Assembly: GCF_013359725.1 (NCBI RefSeq)
Contig: NZ_JABFMW010000005.1
Span: forward strand, 1-64,000
Direction of reading: 5' to 3'
Length of the DNA stretch: 64,000 bases
From: Pseudarthrobacter sp. C4D7
GTDB lineage: Bacteria; Actinomycetota; Actinomycetes; Actinomycetales; Micrococcaceae
Below, piece by piece: positions 17,503 through 26,867 of this stretch. Below the pieces are notes generated by a model. The model was given only the letters and a program-made list of their open reading frames with translations. It was not told the DNA's origin and ran no database searches. Numbering within the stretch: position 1 is the stretch's first letter; each line of letters starts with the position of its first letter. A program made the position numbers and the translations under genes.

Positions 17503-18363
17503 CTAGTTAAAGACCACCGTGCGGTTGCCGTCCAGCAGCACCCGGTGCTCGGCGTGCCACTGCACGGCCTGGACCAGCGTGCGGCCTTCCACGTCGCGGC
17601 CCATCTGCACGAACTGTTCGGGCGTGCGGGCGTGGTCCACGCGGATGACTTCCTGTTCGATGATCGGGCCCTCGTCCAGGGCGGCGGTCACGTAGTGCGC
17701 GGTGGCCCCGATGAGCTTTACGCCGCGGGCGTGCGCCTGGTGGTAGGGCTTGGCGCCCTTGAAGGACGGCAGGAAGGAATGGTGGATGTTGATGGCCTTG
17801 CCGGTCAGGTCGGTGCAGAGCTCGTCGGAGAGGATCTGCATGTAGCGGGCCAGGACGGTCAGCTGGATGTCGTGTTCGGCGATCAGGGCGCGGAGCTTGT
17901 CCTCGGCCTGGACCTTGGTGTCCTTGGTCACGGGGATGTAGTGGAAGGGGATGCCATAGAACTCGGCGAGCCCGGCCAGGTCCTGGTGGTTGGAAACGAT
18001 CGCCGGGATTTCGATGGGAAGGGTTCCGGAGCGCTGCTGGAACAGCAGGTCGTTGAGGCAGTGGGCGGAGGTGCTGGCCATCACCAGGGTGCGCACCTTG
18101 TCGCCAACGGTGTTGAGGTTCCACTGCATGGAGAATGCCTCCGCCACGGGCTCGAGGGCAGCCCGCAGTTCGGACTTGGCGGCCGCCGTGGTCACCTCCA
18201 CGCGCATGAAGAAGTTTCCGGTGGAAGGGCTGCCGTACTGCTGCGAGTCCATGATGTTGCACCCCGCCACCAGCAGGGCTCCGGCCACGGCGTGGACGAT
18301 TCCGGGGCGGTCCGGGCAGGACAGGGTGACGACGTACGCTTGGTTCAGCTGCTCTTGATTCAC
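17503..18363 (-). CDS. purU: Formyltetrahydrofolate deformylase
   Basis: A 286-residue enzyme that hydrolyses 10-formyl-tetrahydrofolate to formate and tetrahydrofolate, balancing one-carbon pools. The N-terminal ACT domain (about residues 5-85; [18 protein letters not shown]) precedes a formyltransferase-fold domain with [18 protein letters not shown] (catalytic Asn/His loop), [17 protein letters not shown] and the conserved terminal RVL-NRT-VF region. The start is GTG 18363 with only a weak AGG upstream. The gene is divergent from the riboswitch-controlled glyA-folD operon, which places three tetrahydrofolate enzymes side by side. Confidence 0.93.
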   Translation of the reverse strand: MNQEQLNQAYVVTLSCPDRPGIVHAVAGALLVAGCNIMDSQQYGSPSTGNFFMRVEVTTAAAKSELRAALEPVAEAFSMQWNLNTVGDKVRTLVMASTSAHCLNDLLFQQRSGTLPIEIPAIVSNHQDLAGLAEFYGIPFHYIPVTKDTKVQAEDKLRALIAEHDIQLTVLARYMQILSDELCTDLTGKAINIHHSFLPSFKGAKPYHQAHARGVKLIGATAHYVTAALDEGPIIEQEVIRVDHARTPEQFVQMGRDVEGRTLVQAVQWHAEHRVLLDGNRTVVFN

Positions 18364-18407
18364 GCGTAATAGCCTACCCGCGCTCCCGGTGCCGGTTTTG
18401 GTACGCT

Positions 18408-18487
18408 GGGAACGTCGCAACTGGCGTTGGGTGGCTAACCACCAGGGAGCGGCAATCACGAAGACCACGGATCGTACGCCTGGGCCG
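18408..18487 (+). ncRNA. ZTP riboswitch (pfl motif) upstream of glyA-folD
   Basis: The sequence has the conserved blocks of the pfl/ZTP aptamer in order: AACGTCGCAACTGGCG (18411-18426), a GGTGG-CTAA-CCACC hairpin (18430-18443) followed by AGGGAGCGG, a variable linker, and CGCCTGGGC (18477-18485). The class binds ZTP/ZMP, which build up when 10-formyl-tetrahydrofolate is short, and turns on folate and purine genes such as glyA and folD, which are exactly the downstream genes. A -10-like TACGCT at 18402-18407 would start transcription at the aptamer's 5' edge. About 150 nt separate the aptamer from glyA; I see no U-tract terminator there, so control may be translational or Rho-dependent. Confidence 0.85.
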
Positions 18488-18638
18488 AGGGTCATGTTTT
18501 GCCGGAAATGGGGCTGCCCCTGCGCCAGCGCAGCAGCACCGTGCCGGGCTTTCACGCCCTGTCACAACGCGGTGCGGAAGCGCGCCAGCCGGTAGCCTGA
18601 CCTATAGCAGTGCCCGTATCCCTAGCCAGGAGTTCTTC

Positions 18639-19937
18639 GTGTCTACTACAGCCACCTCCACCACAGCCGTCAGCAACCAGCCGCTGGCTGAGCTTGACCC
18701 CGAAATCGCCGCAGTCCTTGACCAGGAGCTCGGCCGCCAGCGCGGCACCCTGGAAATGATTGCCTCCGAGAACTTCGCTCCCCGCGCCGTCATGGAAGCC
18801 CAGGGCTCGGTTCTCACCAACAAGTACGCCGAGGGCTACCCGGGCCGCCGCTATTACGGCGGCTGCGAATACGTTGACGTTGCCGAGCAGCTGGCCATCG
18901 ACCGGGTGAAGGCCCTGTTTGGTGCCGAGTTCGCCAACGTCCAGCCGCACTCCGGCGCGCAGGCCAATGCCGCCGCCCTTTCCGCCATGATCACCCCCGG
19001 CGACAAGATCCTGGGCCTGTCCCTGGCCCACGGCGGCCACCTGACCCACGGCATGAAGCTGAACTTCTCCGGCAAGCTGTACAACGTGGCTGCCTACCAG
19101 GTGGAGGAAGACAACTTCCGGATCGACATGGACAAGCTCCGCGAGCAGGCCATCGCCGAAAAGCCGCAGGTCATCATCGCCGGCTGGTCCGCCTACCCGC
19201 GCCACCTCGACTTCGCGGCGTTCCGCTCCATTGCCGATGAAGTGGGTGCCCTGCTTTGGACCGACATGGCGCACTTCGCCGGCCTGGTGGCCGCCGGACT
19301 GCACCCCAGCCCGGTGCCGCACTCCGACGTCGTCACCTCCACCGTGCACAAGACCCTCGCCGGTCCCCGCTCCGGTGTGATCCTTGCCAAGGAACAGTGG
19401 GCCAAGAAGCTGAACTCCAGCGTCTTCCCGGGCCAGCAGGGCGGTCCGCTCATGCACGTCATCGCCGCCAAGGCCGTTGCCTTCAAGATCGCCGGCACCC
19501 AGGAATTCAAGGAGCGCCAGGAGCGTGTCCTCGAAGGCGCCCGGATCATCGCCGACCGCCTGAACCAGGCCGACGTCGCCGAAGCCGGCGTCTCCGTCCT
19601 CACCGGCGGCACTGACGTGCACCTGGTGCTTGTGGACCTTCGCAACTCGCAGCTGGACGGCCAGCAGGCCGAGGACCTCCTGCACTCCGTGGGCATCACC
19701 GTCAACCGCAACGCCGTGCCGTTCGACCCCCGCCCGCCGATGGTCACCTCCGGCCTGCGCATCGGCACCCCGGCCCTGGCTACCCGCGGCTTCGGCGCCA
19801 ACGAGTTCACCGAGGTGGCCGAGATCATCGCCACCGCCCTCAAGGCAGGCACCAGCGCCGACGTCGAAGCCCTCCAGTCCCGCGTGGACAAGCTGGCCGC
19901 AGACTTCCCGCTCTACCCGCAGCACGAGCAGTGGTAA
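18639..19937 (+). CDS. glyA: Serine hydroxymethyltransferase
   Basis: A 432-residue PLP enzyme that interconverts serine + tetrahydrofolate and glycine + 5,10-methylene-tetrahydrofolate in the cytoplasm. Visible family blocks are [65 protein letters not shown] and the PLP-lysine motif [13 protein letters not shown]. Length is normal. The start is GTG 18639 with AGGAG 6 nt upstream. It is preceded by a ZTP riboswitch and followed after 3 nt by folD, so both are expressed together. Confidence 0.96.
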   Translation: MSTTATSTTAVSNQPLAELDPEIAAVLDQELGRQRGTLEMIASENFAPRAVMEAQGSVLTNKYAEGYPGRRYYGGCEYVDVAEQLAIDRVKALFGAEFANVQPHSGAQANAAALSAMITPGDKILGLSLAHGGHLTHGMKLNFSGKLYNVAAYQVEEDNFRIDMDKLREQAIAEKPQVIIAGWSAYPRHLDFAAFRSIADEVGALLWTDMAHFAGLVAAGLHPSPVPHSDVVTSTVHKTLAGPRSGVILAKEQWAKKLNSSVFPGQQGGPLMHVIAAKAVAFKIAGTQEFKERQERVLEGARIIADRLNQADVAEAGVSVLTGGTDVHLVLVDLRNSQLDGQQAEDLLHSVGITVNRNAVPFDPRPPMVTSGLRIGTPALATRGFGANEFTEVAEIIATALKAGTSADVEALQSRVDKLAADFPLYPQHEQW

Positions 19938-19940
19938 CCC

Positions 19941-20843
19941 ATGACTGAAACCACAACCGCACAGATCCTTGACGGCAAGGCCACCGCCGCCGCCATCAAG
20001 GCCGAGCTGACCGAACGCGTGGCCGCACTCAAGGCCAAGGGCGTCACCCCCGGCATCGCCACTGTGCTGGTGGGAGCCGACCCCGCCTCGCAGCTGTACG
20101 TCTCCATGAAGCACAAGCAGTCCGTGCAGATCGGGATGAACTCCATCCAGCGCGAGCTGCCGGCCGACGCCACCCAGGAACAGGTGGAGGCCCTCATTGA
20201 CGAACTCAATGCGGACCCTGCCTGCCACGGGTACATTGTGCAGCTGCCGCTGCCCAAGCACCTGGACACGGACGCCATCCTGGAGCGGATCGACCCCGCC
20301 AAGGACGCCGACGGGCTGCACCCCACCAACCTTGGCCGGCTGGTGCTGAACGTCAACAACAAGATCACCACTCCGCTGCCGTGCACGCCGCGGGGAGTCA
20401 TCGAGCTGCTGGAGCGCAACGGGTACAGCCTGGCCGGCAAGCACGTGGTGGTGGTGGGCCGCGGCGTCACCATCGGACGGTCGATCGGACTGCTGCTCAC
20501 GCGGCGGGACGTCAACGCCACCGTGACCCTGACCCACACCGGCACCACCAACCTGTCGGAGCTGCTGAAGCAGGCGGACGTCATTGTGGGCGCGGCGGGC
20601 GTGAAGCACATCGTCAAGGCCGCGGACGTGAAGCCGGGCGCTGCCCTGCTGGACGTGGGCGTCACCCGCGAGACCGATCCCGAGACCGGCAAGAGCCGCG
20701 TCTACGGGGACATCGATCCTGCCGCCGCCGAGGTGGCCGGCTGGATCTCGCCGAACCCTGGTGGAGTGGGCCCCATGACCGTGGCGCTGCTGATGACCAA
20801 CGTGGTTGAGGCCGCGGAACGCGCAGCAGGCGCCGGGGCGTAG
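19941..20843 (+). CDS. folD: Bifunctional methylene-tetrahydrofolate dehydrogenase / cyclohydrolase
   Basis: A 300-residue enzyme that converts 5,10-methylene-tetrahydrofolate to 10-formyl-tetrahydrofolate using NADP. Signatures are the substrate helix [16 protein letters not shown], in which the family's catalytic YVxxK lysine is visible, KDADGLHP, the Rossmann motif [18 protein letters not shown], and the C-terminal [13 protein letters not shown]. It starts 3 nt after the glyA stop and completes a glyA-folD operon under riboswitch control. A strong terminator follows. Confidence 0.96.
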   Translation: MTETTTAQILDGKATAAAIKAELTERVAALKAKGVTPGIATVLVGADPASQLYVSMKHKQSVQIGMNSIQRELPADATQEQVEALIDELNADPACHGYIVQLPLPKHLDTDAILERIDPAKDADGLHPTNLGRLVLNVNNKITTPLPCTPRGVIELLERNGYSLAGKHVVVVGRGVTIGRSIGLLLTRRDVNATVTLTHTGTTNLSELLKQADVIVGAAGVKHIVKAADVKPGAALLDVGVTRETDPETGKSRVYGDIDPAAAEVAGWISPNPGGVGPMTVALLMTNVVEAAERAAGAGA

Positions 20844-20861
20844 ACCGGTCCCCACAACGCA

Positions 20862-20909
20862 CGACGGCGGTGCGGCACCTTTCACACGGAAGGTGCCGCA
20901 CCGCCGTCG
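20862..20909 (+). terminator. Terminator of the glyA-folD operon
   Basis: A perfect 20-bp stem, CGACGGCGGTGCGGCACCTT (20862-20881) with its complement at 20890-20909, and an 8-nt loop. It is followed by GCCGTTTAAC. Confidence 0.8.
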
Positions 20910-20961
20910 GCCGTTTAACAATGGAACTGCAAGCGCCCTTCCACATACGCTCCGCCTCCAC

Positions 20962-20967
20962 TAGTCT
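20962..20967 (+). promoter_or_regulatory. -10 box TAGTCT of a probably leaderless ABC gene
   Basis: TAGTCT is followed by 6 nt and then the GTG start at 20974, so transcription would begin at the start codon. No Shine-Dalgarno is present. No clear -35 is seen. Confidence 0.45.
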
Positions 20968-20973
20968 GCACAG

Positions 20974-21948
20974 GTGCACAACCACGCCCTGACGCCCACC
21001 GGCACCCTGACCGGGGGACCGCCGAACGGCACTGTCATTTCCGCTGAAAACCTCACCAAGACCTATGGCGACGTTGCCGCAGTGGACGGCATCTCGTTCG
21101 CCGTTCCCGCGGGGGAGTCGTTTGGCCTGCTGGGCCCCAATGGCGCCGGCAAATCCACCACCATGAAAATGATCGGCGGCGTCACGCGGCGCACCGCAGG
21201 ACAGCTGAGCATCATGGGCCTGGACCCGGACACGCACGGGCCCGAGGTGCGCGCGCACCTCGGCGTGGTCCCGCAGCAGGACAACCTCGACGAGGAACTG
21301 CGCGTCCGCGACAACCTCCTGGTCTACGGCCGCTACTTCGGGCTGCCCATGAGCTACCTCAGGCCCAAGGCAGATGAACTGCTGGAGTTCGCCCAGCTGA
21401 CGGACAAGGCAAAATCCAAGGTGGATGCCCTCTCCGGCGGCATGAAGCGCCGGCTCACCATCGCCCGGTCCCTGATCAACGAACCACGGATCCTGCTGCT
21501 GGACGAACCCACCACCGGGCTGGACCCGCAGGCCCGGCACATCCTCTGGGACCGCCTGTTCCGGCTCAAGGAACAGGGCGTTACCCTGATCCTCACCACG
21601 CACTACATGGACGAGGCCGAGCAGCTCTGCGACCGGCTGATCGTGGTGGACAAGGGCCGCATCATGGCTGAGGGCTCGCCCGCGCAGCTCATCCGCGAGC
21701 ATTCCACGCGGGAGGTGGTGGAACTGCGGTTCGGTTCCGAACGCAACGCCACCATCGGGTCGCGGCTGGAGGGCATTGGCGAACGCCTGGAGGTGCTGCC
21801 GGACCGGGTGCTGATGTACGCGCACGACGGCGAGTCAGCCCTTGAGCAGGTATCAGCCCGCGGCCTGAGGCCGCTGACATCGCTGGTGCGGCGGTCCTCG
21901 CTGGAGGACGTGTTCCTCCGGCTCACCGGGCGGAGCCTCATTGACTGA
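20974..21948 (+). CDS. ABC-2 type exporter ATP-binding protein, NodI/DrrA-like
   Basis: A 324-residue nucleotide-binding protein. Walker A GPNGAGKST (near residue 51), Q-loop VVPQQDNLDEEL, signature ALSGGMKRRLTIARSL, Walker B ILLLDEPTTGLDPQAR and TTHYMDEAEQLCDR identify the DrrA/NodI family, which drives export of drugs, lipo-oligosaccharides or cell-wall components. The C-terminal 90 residues are the usual family extension. GTG 20974 sits 6 nt after TAGTCT, consistent with a leaderless mRNA. The following permease gene overlaps its end by 8 nt. Substrate unknown. Confidence 0.88.
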   Translation: MHNHALTPTGTLTGGPPNGTVISAENLTKTYGDVAAVDGISFAVPAGESFGLLGPNGAGKSTTMKMIGGVTRRTAGQLSIMGLDPDTHGPEVRAHLGVVPQQDNLDEELRVRDNLLVYGRYFGLPMSYLRPKADELLEFAQLTDKAKSKVDALSGGMKRRLTIARSLINEPRILLLDEPTTGLDPQARHILWDRLFRLKEQGVTLILTTHYMDEAEQLCDRLIVVDKGRIMAEGSPAQLIREHSTREVVELRFGSERNATIGSRLEGIGERLEVLPDRVLMYAHDGESALEQVSARGLRPLTSLVRRSSLEDVFLRLTGRSLID

Positions 21949-22801
21949 TGCGGCGCCGAGGACGGGGGTAGCTGGCCGTACCGGCCTGCGGGCGCATCCG
22001 CCGGAAGTTTCCGCGGCCAGGGCCCGCCGCTGGGGTGCGTTCTACTATGCCGAGCAGGTGCTCCGGGTCATGAAGGGGTACAGCTGGTCCATCGTGATGT
22101 ACAGCGTGGGCCAGCCTGTGGCGTACCTGTTCGCCATGGGCGTGGGCCTGGCAACCCTGGTGGACACCGGAAACGCTGCCTTCGGGGGTGTGTCCTACCT
22201 GGCCTTCATTGCGCCGGCGCTGCTGGTGTCCGCCGCCGTGATGACGGCCGCCAACGAATTCACGTTCCCCATCATGGACGGCTTCAAGTGGCGCCGGATC
22301 TACTACGGTCCGCACGCCTCGCCGTTGACGCCGCAGCAGATCGCCGCGGGCCAGATCATTGCCGTGACGCTCCGCCTGCTGCTGCAGTCGGCCATCTACT
22401 TCGCCGCCGTGGCGTTGTTTGGCGCGTCAACGTCGGGCTGGGGCTGGGCGGGCATCCTGGTGGCAACGCTGACTGGACTGGCGTTTGGCTTGCCCCTGAT
22501 GGCGTATTCGGCCTCCATCACCGAGGACAAAGGCCAGTTTGCGCTGGTGATGCGCTTCATCGTGATGCCGCTGTTCCTGTTCTCCGGGACGTTCTTCCCC
22601 CTTGATAACCTTCCGGTGGCCGTGCGCTGGGTTGGCTGGATATCACCCATCTGGCACGGAACGGAGCTGGGCCGCGTGTTCAGCTTTGGTTACCGCGAAC
22701 CGCTGCTCCTCACCGTTCTCCACGTTGCCTTCCTGGCGGCGCTGGCGGTCCTGGGCTGGGTCCTGACGCGGCGGCGCTTTACCCTGAGGCTGGGCCAATG
22801 A
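21941..22801 (+). CDS. ABC-2 type transporter permease (first of two)
   Basis: A 286-residue membrane protein of the ABC-2/NodJ family with about six hydrophobic helices (VAYLFAMGVGLATL, FIAPALLVSAAVMTAANEF, FIVMPLFLFSGTFFPLDNLP). The last motif, with SGTFFP before the final helices, is typical of DrrB/NodJ permeases. It starts with TTG 21941, inside the end of the ATPase gene, with GGAG upstream. It is probably one half of a heterodimeric channel with the next gene. The N-terminal 40 residues are hydrophilic. Confidence 0.83.
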   Translation: MTDAAPRTGVAGRTGLRAHPPEVSAARARRWGAFYYAEQVLRVMKGYSWSIVMYSVGQPVAYLFAMGVGLATLVDTGNAAFGGVSYLAFIAPALLVSAAVMTAANEFTFPIMDGFKWRRIYYGPHASPLTPQQIAAGQIIAVTLRLLLQSAIYFAAVALFGASTSGWGWAGILVATLTGLAFGLPLMAYSASITEDKGQFALVMRFIVMPLFLFSGTFFPLDNLPVAVRWVGWISPIWHGTELGRVFSFGYREPLLLTVLHVAFLAALAVLGWVLTRRRFTLRLGQ

Positions 22802-23610
22802 GCGCCCCGGCGCAGGCCCGTTCCCGCACGTTCGGCCCGCTCTATTCGCGCAACGCCAGGGCCGTGATCGCGCGGGGCCTGATGGCCACGCGCAGCACCA
22901 ACTGGCTGGTGATGGTGTCCGGCTTCTTCGAGCCGGTCCTGTTCCTGATCTCCATGGGGGTGGGCCTGGGGTCGATCGTGGGCGACGTCCAGGGGCCCGA
23001 TGGAACCCGGATCAGCTACGCGGCCTACATCGCCCCCGCGCTGCTTGCCGTCTCCGCCATGAACGGCGCCGTGTACGACTCCACCTGGAACGTGTTCTTC
23101 AAGATGAACTTCGCCAAGCTTTACCAGGGCATGCTCTACACCTCGCTGGGGCCGCTGGACGTAGCGTTGGGGGAAATCTTCCTGGCCCTGCTCCGCGGCA
23201 TGCTGTACGCCACAGGGTTCACCGCGGTCATGGGCGTGATGGGGCTGATCACCACGCCCTGGGCGCTGTTGATGATCCCGGCGTCGGTGCTGATTGCCTT
23301 CGGGTTCGCAAGCCTGGGCATGGGCATCACCAGCTTCCTGAAGACCTTCCAGCAGATGGACTGGATCAACTTCATCCTGCTGCCCATGTTCCTCTTCAGC
23401 GCCACGTTCTATCCGCTCAGCGTTTATCCGGAACCCATCCAGTGGTTCATCCAGGCCATGCCGCTGTGGCACGGCGTTGAACTGCTGCGGCAGATCAGCG
23501 TAGGCAGCTTCACTGCGGCCACACCCGTGCATATCGGCTACTACCTGGTGATGACCGCCGCCGGCATGCTCCTGACCACCCTGCGGCTGCGGAGCCTGTT
23601 CCTGAAGTAA
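22798..23610 (+). CDS. ABC-2 type transporter permease (second of two)
   Basis: A 270-residue paralogue of the preceding permease with the same six-helix layout (FFEPVLFLISMGVGLGSIV, YIAPALLAVSAMNGAVYDSTW, FILLPMFLFSATFYPLSVYP). It overlaps the previous gene by ATGA, so the three genes form one operon. The two permeases with one ATPase resemble NodI/NodJ- and DrrAB-type exporters in which two permeases pair. Substrate unknown. Confidence 0.85.
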   Translation: MSAPAQARSRTFGPLYSRNARAVIARGLMATRSTNWLVMVSGFFEPVLFLISMGVGLGSIVGDVQGPDGTRISYAAYIAPALLAVSAMNGAVYDSTWNVFFKMNFAKLYQGMLYTSLGPLDVALGEIFLALLRGMLYATGFTAVMGVMGLITTPWALLMIPASVLIAFGFASLGMGITSFLKTFQQMDWINFILLPMFLFSATFYPLSVYPEPIQWFIQAMPLWHGVELLRQISVGSFTAATPVHIGYYLVMTAAGMLLTTLRLRSLFLK

Positions 23611-23693
23611 CCGGCAGACGGTGAACCGGGCCCCGTGTTCGCCGGGGGTGGAAGGCGGCGGAAGCACGGCGTGCCGTTTGAGAGAATAGCTGC

Positions 23694-24257
23694 ATGCGAA
23701 CTTTGGGCAGCCCCTCGTCATCCTCCAAGCCCGCCAGGGCCGGTTTTTCGATGTTCCGGATCAGCGGCCCGGGCCTGATGGTCCTGGTGACAGCCTTCAT
23801 CGTGGCCGTCATTTTTGCCGCCAACCAAAATGACGTGGTGGGCTGGGTTGTGGCCGTCATCGCCGCCTTCTGGCTGGCGCTGGCCGCGTTCGTGGTTTTT
23901 AGCATCCAGCGTGCCGCAAAGAAGGCCGGCGCCAAGCTGTCTGAGGCCCAGAGCGCCTTCAACACCGCAACCGGCCGCGCACCGGCGCAGTCATCCGCAG
24001 ACCACGGTGGCACCCGGGTTGTCTACGAGCGCACCGAAGCCGACGAAGTGCGCGACCTGAAGCTGGACCACTCCTTCAAGATCGTCCAGGTGCAGATCCG
24101 GGTGGTGGAAGAGGAACGGGCCAAGGGCACTGCCGCCAACCAGGACACCATCAACCGCGCCCTCGAAACCATCGAGATCACGGCCACCAACGCCCGGGAC
24201 ATGATCAAGTCTTCCGGCGGCAGCGGGGAACCGGTGACCGGAACCATCATCGACTAG
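23694..24257 (+). CDS. Hypothetical membrane protein with C-terminal helical domain
   Basis: A 187-residue protein I do not recognise. The first 25 residues are Ser/Pro-rich and basic. Two adjacent hydrophobic segments follow (about residues 28-43 and 49-70; LMVLVTAFIVAVIFAA and GWVVAVIAAFWLALAAFVVF), forming a membrane hairpin. The remainder is hydrophilic and charged, with probably helical stretches (EADEVRDLKLDHSFKIVQVQ, EEERAKGTAANQDTINRAL) that would face the cytoplasm. A -10-like GAGAAT ends 6 nt before the ATG, so the mRNA may be leaderless. The exonuclease III gene begins almost at its stop, suggesting cotranscription. Confidence 0.65.
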   Translation: MRTLGSPSSSSKPARAGFSMFRISGPGLMVLVTAFIVAVIFAANQNDVVGWVVAVIAAFWLALAAFVVFSIQRAAKKAGAKLSEAQSAFNTATGRAPAQSSADHGGTRVVYERTEADEVRDLKLDHSFKIVQVQIRVVEEERAKGTAANQDTINRALETIEITATNARDMIKSSGGSGEPVTGTIID

Positions 24258-24260
24258 AGT
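24255..24260 (+). promoter_or_regulatory. -10 box TAGAGT before exonuclease III
   Basis: TAGAGT overlaps the stop codon of the preceding gene and ends 7 nt before GTG 24268, the geometry of a leaderless promoter. GGAG also lies in the 7-nt gap, so ordinary initiation is possible too. Confidence 0.4.
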
Positions 24261-24267
24261 GGAGCGG

Positions 24268-25101
24268 GTGAGCTCGGCATTGAACAAGGACCACCTTCGC
24301 ATCGCATCCGTCAACGTCAACGGCCTCCGGGCTGCCTTCAAAAACGGCATGGCGGCCTGGCTGGAGCCGCGCGAAGTGGACATCCTGTGCCTGCAGGAAG
24401 TGCGCGCCCCTGACGTGGTCGTCCGTGAGCTGCTGGGGGATGGCTGGCATATCCTGCACGCCGAGGCGGAGGCAAAGGGCCGCGCAGGCGTGGCCATCGC
24501 CTCCCGCATGGAGCCACTGGAAACCAGGAACGGCATCGGCGATGACTACTTTGCCACGGCCGGGCGCTGGGTGGAGGCCGACTTCCGGGTGCCGGACGCC
24601 GCAGGGAAACCCGTGCAGCTGACCGTCGCCAGTGCTTATGTGCACTCCGGCGAGGTGGGAACTCCCAAGCAGGACGACAAGTACCGCTTCCTTGACGTGA
24701 TGAGCACCCGTCTTCCGGAACTGGCCAAGCACAGCGACCACGCACTGGTGGTGGGGGACCTGAACGTCGCCCACACACCCAAGGACATCAGGAACTCCAA
24801 GGGCAACCTCAAGAAGGCCGGCCACCTGCCGGAGGAACGAGCCTACTTCGACCGGTTCTTCGGTGAGGAAATCGGCTGGCACGACGTCCACCGGAACCTC
24901 GCCGGCGACGTCGACGGGCCGTACACCTGGTGGTCCTGGCGCGGCAAGGCATTCGACAACGACACCGGCTGGCGCATCGACTACCACATGGCCACCCCCG
25001 GACTTGCGGCGTCCGCCGTCTGCGCCGTCGTGGACCGTGCCGCCTCCTGGGATACCCGCTTCTCCGACCATGCCCCGCTGGTAGTGGACTACCAGCTCTA
25101 A
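24268..25101 (+). CDS. xth: Exodeoxyribonuclease III / AP endonuclease
   Basis: A 277-residue exonuclease III of the EEP superfamily, which cuts DNA 5' to abasic sites and degrades 3' ends in base-excision repair. Motifs in order are [24 protein letters not shown] (metal-binding Glu), [14 protein letters not shown] (Asp/Asn) and the terminal [12 protein letters not shown] (catalytic Asp-His). Start choice is between GTG 24268, used here because GGAG and a TAGAGT box lie just upstream, and GTG 24259, which adds three residues. It may be transcribed with the preceding membrane protein, and trpS follows 16 nt downstream. Confidence 0.92.
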   Translation: MSSALNKDHLRIASVNVNGLRAAFKNGMAAWLEPREVDILCLQEVRAPDVVVRELLGDGWHILHAEAEAKGRAGVAIASRMEPLETRNGIGDDYFATAGRWVEADFRVPDAAGKPVQLTVASAYVHSGEVGTPKQDDKYRFLDVMSTRLPELAKHSDHALVVGDLNVAHTPKDIRNSKGNLKKAGHLPEERAYFDRFFGEEIGWHDVHRNLAGDVDGPYTWWSWRGKAFDNDTGWRIDYHMATPGLAASAVCAVVDRAASWDTRFSDHAPLVVDYQL

Positions 25102-25117
25102 GCCCGAAAGTTCTTCC

Positions 25118-26161
25118 ATGACCACCCAGACTTCCCCCACTGCCAAGAAGCGCATCCTTTCCGGTGCCAAGCCCACTGCCGACTCCCTGCACCTGGGCAA
25201 CTACATCGGCGCCGTGCGCAACTGGGTGGACATGCAGGCGGAATACGATGCCGTTTTCTTCATTCCGGACCTGCACGCGATCACCGTTGATTTCGACCCC
25301 GCCGAACTGGCCAACCGCACGCGCATTGTGGCAGCCCAGTACATCGCCGCGGGCATCGACCCGGACAAGAGCATCTTTTTTGTCCAGTCCCACGTCCCCG
25401 AGCACGCGCAGCTTGCCTGGGCACTGAACTGCATTACCGGTTTCGGCGAGGCATCGCGGATGACCCAGTTCAAGGACAAGACCCAGAAGTCGGGTGCCGA
25501 CGCCGCCACCCTGGGCCTTTTCGCCTACCCCACGCTGATGGCCGCTGACATCCTGCTCTACCAGAGCGACCTGGTTCCGGTGGGCGAGGACCAGCGGCAG
25601 CACCTGGAACTGACCCGGAACCTCGCGCAGCGGTTCAACACCCGGTTCGGCCATACGTTCACGGTCCCGGAGGCCACGATCGTCAAGGAAAGCGCCAAGA
25701 TCTACGACCTCCAGAACCCCAGCGCCAAGATGTCCAAGACGGGGGAGTCCCCCAACGGTGCCATCCAGCTGCTGGAGGATCCCAAGATCGCCGCCAAGCG
25801 CATCAAATCGGCCGTGACGGACGCCGGTACGGACATCCGCTTCGACGCCGAGCAGAAGCCCGGGGTCTCCAACCTGCTGACCATCTACTCTTCCCTGACC
25901 GGCAAGTCGGTGGCCGAACTCGAAGCCGAGTACCAGGGCAAAATGTACGGCCACCTCAAGGTGGACCTCGCCGAGGTGGTGGTGGACTTCATCACCCCGC
26001 TGCGGAACCGTACCAACGAACTGATGGCCGATCCCGCCGAGCTTGACCGGCTGCTGGCCCTGGGTGCCGAACGGGCCCGGGTGATCGCCTCGGTCACCCT
26101 GGGCCAGGTGTACCAGCGCATGGGTTTCCTGCCGTCCCTCAGCCTCGCAGGAGTCCGCTAG
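25118..26161 (+). CDS. trpS: Tryptophanyl-tRNA synthetase
   Basis: A 347-residue class I aminoacyl-tRNA synthetase that charges tRNA-Trp. The HIGH-equivalent is LHLGNYIGA near residue 26 and the KMSKS-equivalent is AKMSKTGES near residue 204. Other family blocks are [22 protein letters not shown] and [15 protein letters not shown]. Length is typical. ATG 25118 follows the exonuclease III stop by 16 nt, and the RNA ligase-like gene begins 4 nt after its stop, so it is part of a short run of same-strand genes. Confidence 0.96.
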   Translation: MTTQTSPTAKKRILSGAKPTADSLHLGNYIGAVRNWVDMQAEYDAVFFIPDLHAITVDFDPAELANRTRIVAAQYIAAGIDPDKSIFFVQSHVPEHAQLAWALNCITGFGEASRMTQFKDKTQKSGADAATLGLFAYPTLMAADILLYQSDLVPVGEDQRQHLELTRNLAQRFNTRFGHTFTVPEATIVKESAKIYDLQNPSAKMSKTGESPNGAIQLLEDPKIAAKRIKSAVTDAGTDIRFDAEQKPGVSNLLTIYSSLTGKSVAELEAEYQGKMYGHLKVDLAEVVVDFITPLRNRTNELMADPAELDRLLALGAERARVIASVTLGQVYQRMGFLPSLSLAGVR

Positions 26162-26165
26162 CGCC

Positions 26166-26867
26166 ATGTCTTCGGGAAACGTCACCGCCAGGGGAGGTGC
26201 CTTCTCCGCCGGCCAGGCGGAGCGGCCCCTGGCCGGCCGCTTCGAAGACCAGTCCGGCCAGGACGCGGCTGCGGACCATGCGGTGGCCCGCAGCGAAGAA
26301 ATCAGCGTGGGCGTCATCCTTGGCTTTCCAGCCGGCATAGCTGACGAACTGCAGCGCTGGCGGGCGTCTTTCGGCGATCCGCTGGCAGGGGTGGTACCCG
26401 CGCACATCACCCTGGTCACCACCACCCCCACCCGGGACTGGGAAGCCACCCTCCGGCATGTCCGTGAGGTCGCCCGGGGCCAGAACCCCTTCATGGTGAC
26501 CATTGCCGGAACCGGAACATTCCGGCCAGTCTCGCCCGTGGTCTTCATCAACGTGGAGGACGGCTTCGAGGAATGCGTGGACCTGCACCGGAAGCTGCAG
26601 CAGGGTCCCCTCCACCGCGACCTGCCCTTTGCCTACCATCCCCACGTCACCATCGCCCACGATGTTGCCCCGGAAAGCCTTGATGAGGCCGAAACGGTGT
26701 TGCAGAACTACAGGGCGACCTTCCCGGTGGTTAGCATGGGACTCTATGAGCATGATGCCGACGGCATCTGGCAGCTACGGGAAGAGCTGGACTTTGGGAC
26801 CGAAACTGACAACCGCGCCGGCACCAGCTTCACGGACGCTGACCCGGACACCACCGAAGGCGCCTGA
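26166..26867 (+). CDS. 2'-5' RNA ligase family protein (2H phosphoesterase)
   Basis: A 233-residue protein of the 2H phosphoesterase superfamily. The two catalytic H-x-T-x motifs are visible as HITLV (about residue 80) and HVTIA (about residue 161). Members are cyclic phosphodiesterases or 2'-5' RNA ligases acting on RNA ends or small nucleotides. The first 40 residues are a low-complexity extension not needed for the fold. It begins 4 nt after trpS, suggesting cotranscription. The in vivo substrate is unknown. Confidence 0.82.
   Translation: MSSGNVTARGGAFSAGQAERPLAGRFEDQSGQDAAADHAVARSEEISVGVILGFPAGIADELQRWRASFGDPLAGVVPAHITLVTTTPTRDWEATLRHVREVARGQNPFMVTIAGTGTFRPVSPVVFINVEDGFEECVDLHRKLQQGPLHRDLPFAYHPHVTIAHDVAPESLDEAETVLQNYRATFPVVSMGLYEHDADGIWQLREELDFGTETDNRAGTSFTDADPDTTEGA

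Noticed and set aside
18552..20921. 789-residue minus-strand open frame opposite glyA and folD
   Set aside because: It lies entirely opposite two unmistakable housekeeping genes and is His/Gly/Val-rich without domains.
20974..23610. ABC-2 exporter as part of an antibiotic or nodulation-type biosynthetic cluster
   Set aside because: No biosynthetic, glycosyltransferase or resistance genes are next to it; the flanks are folD and DNA repair/translation genes.
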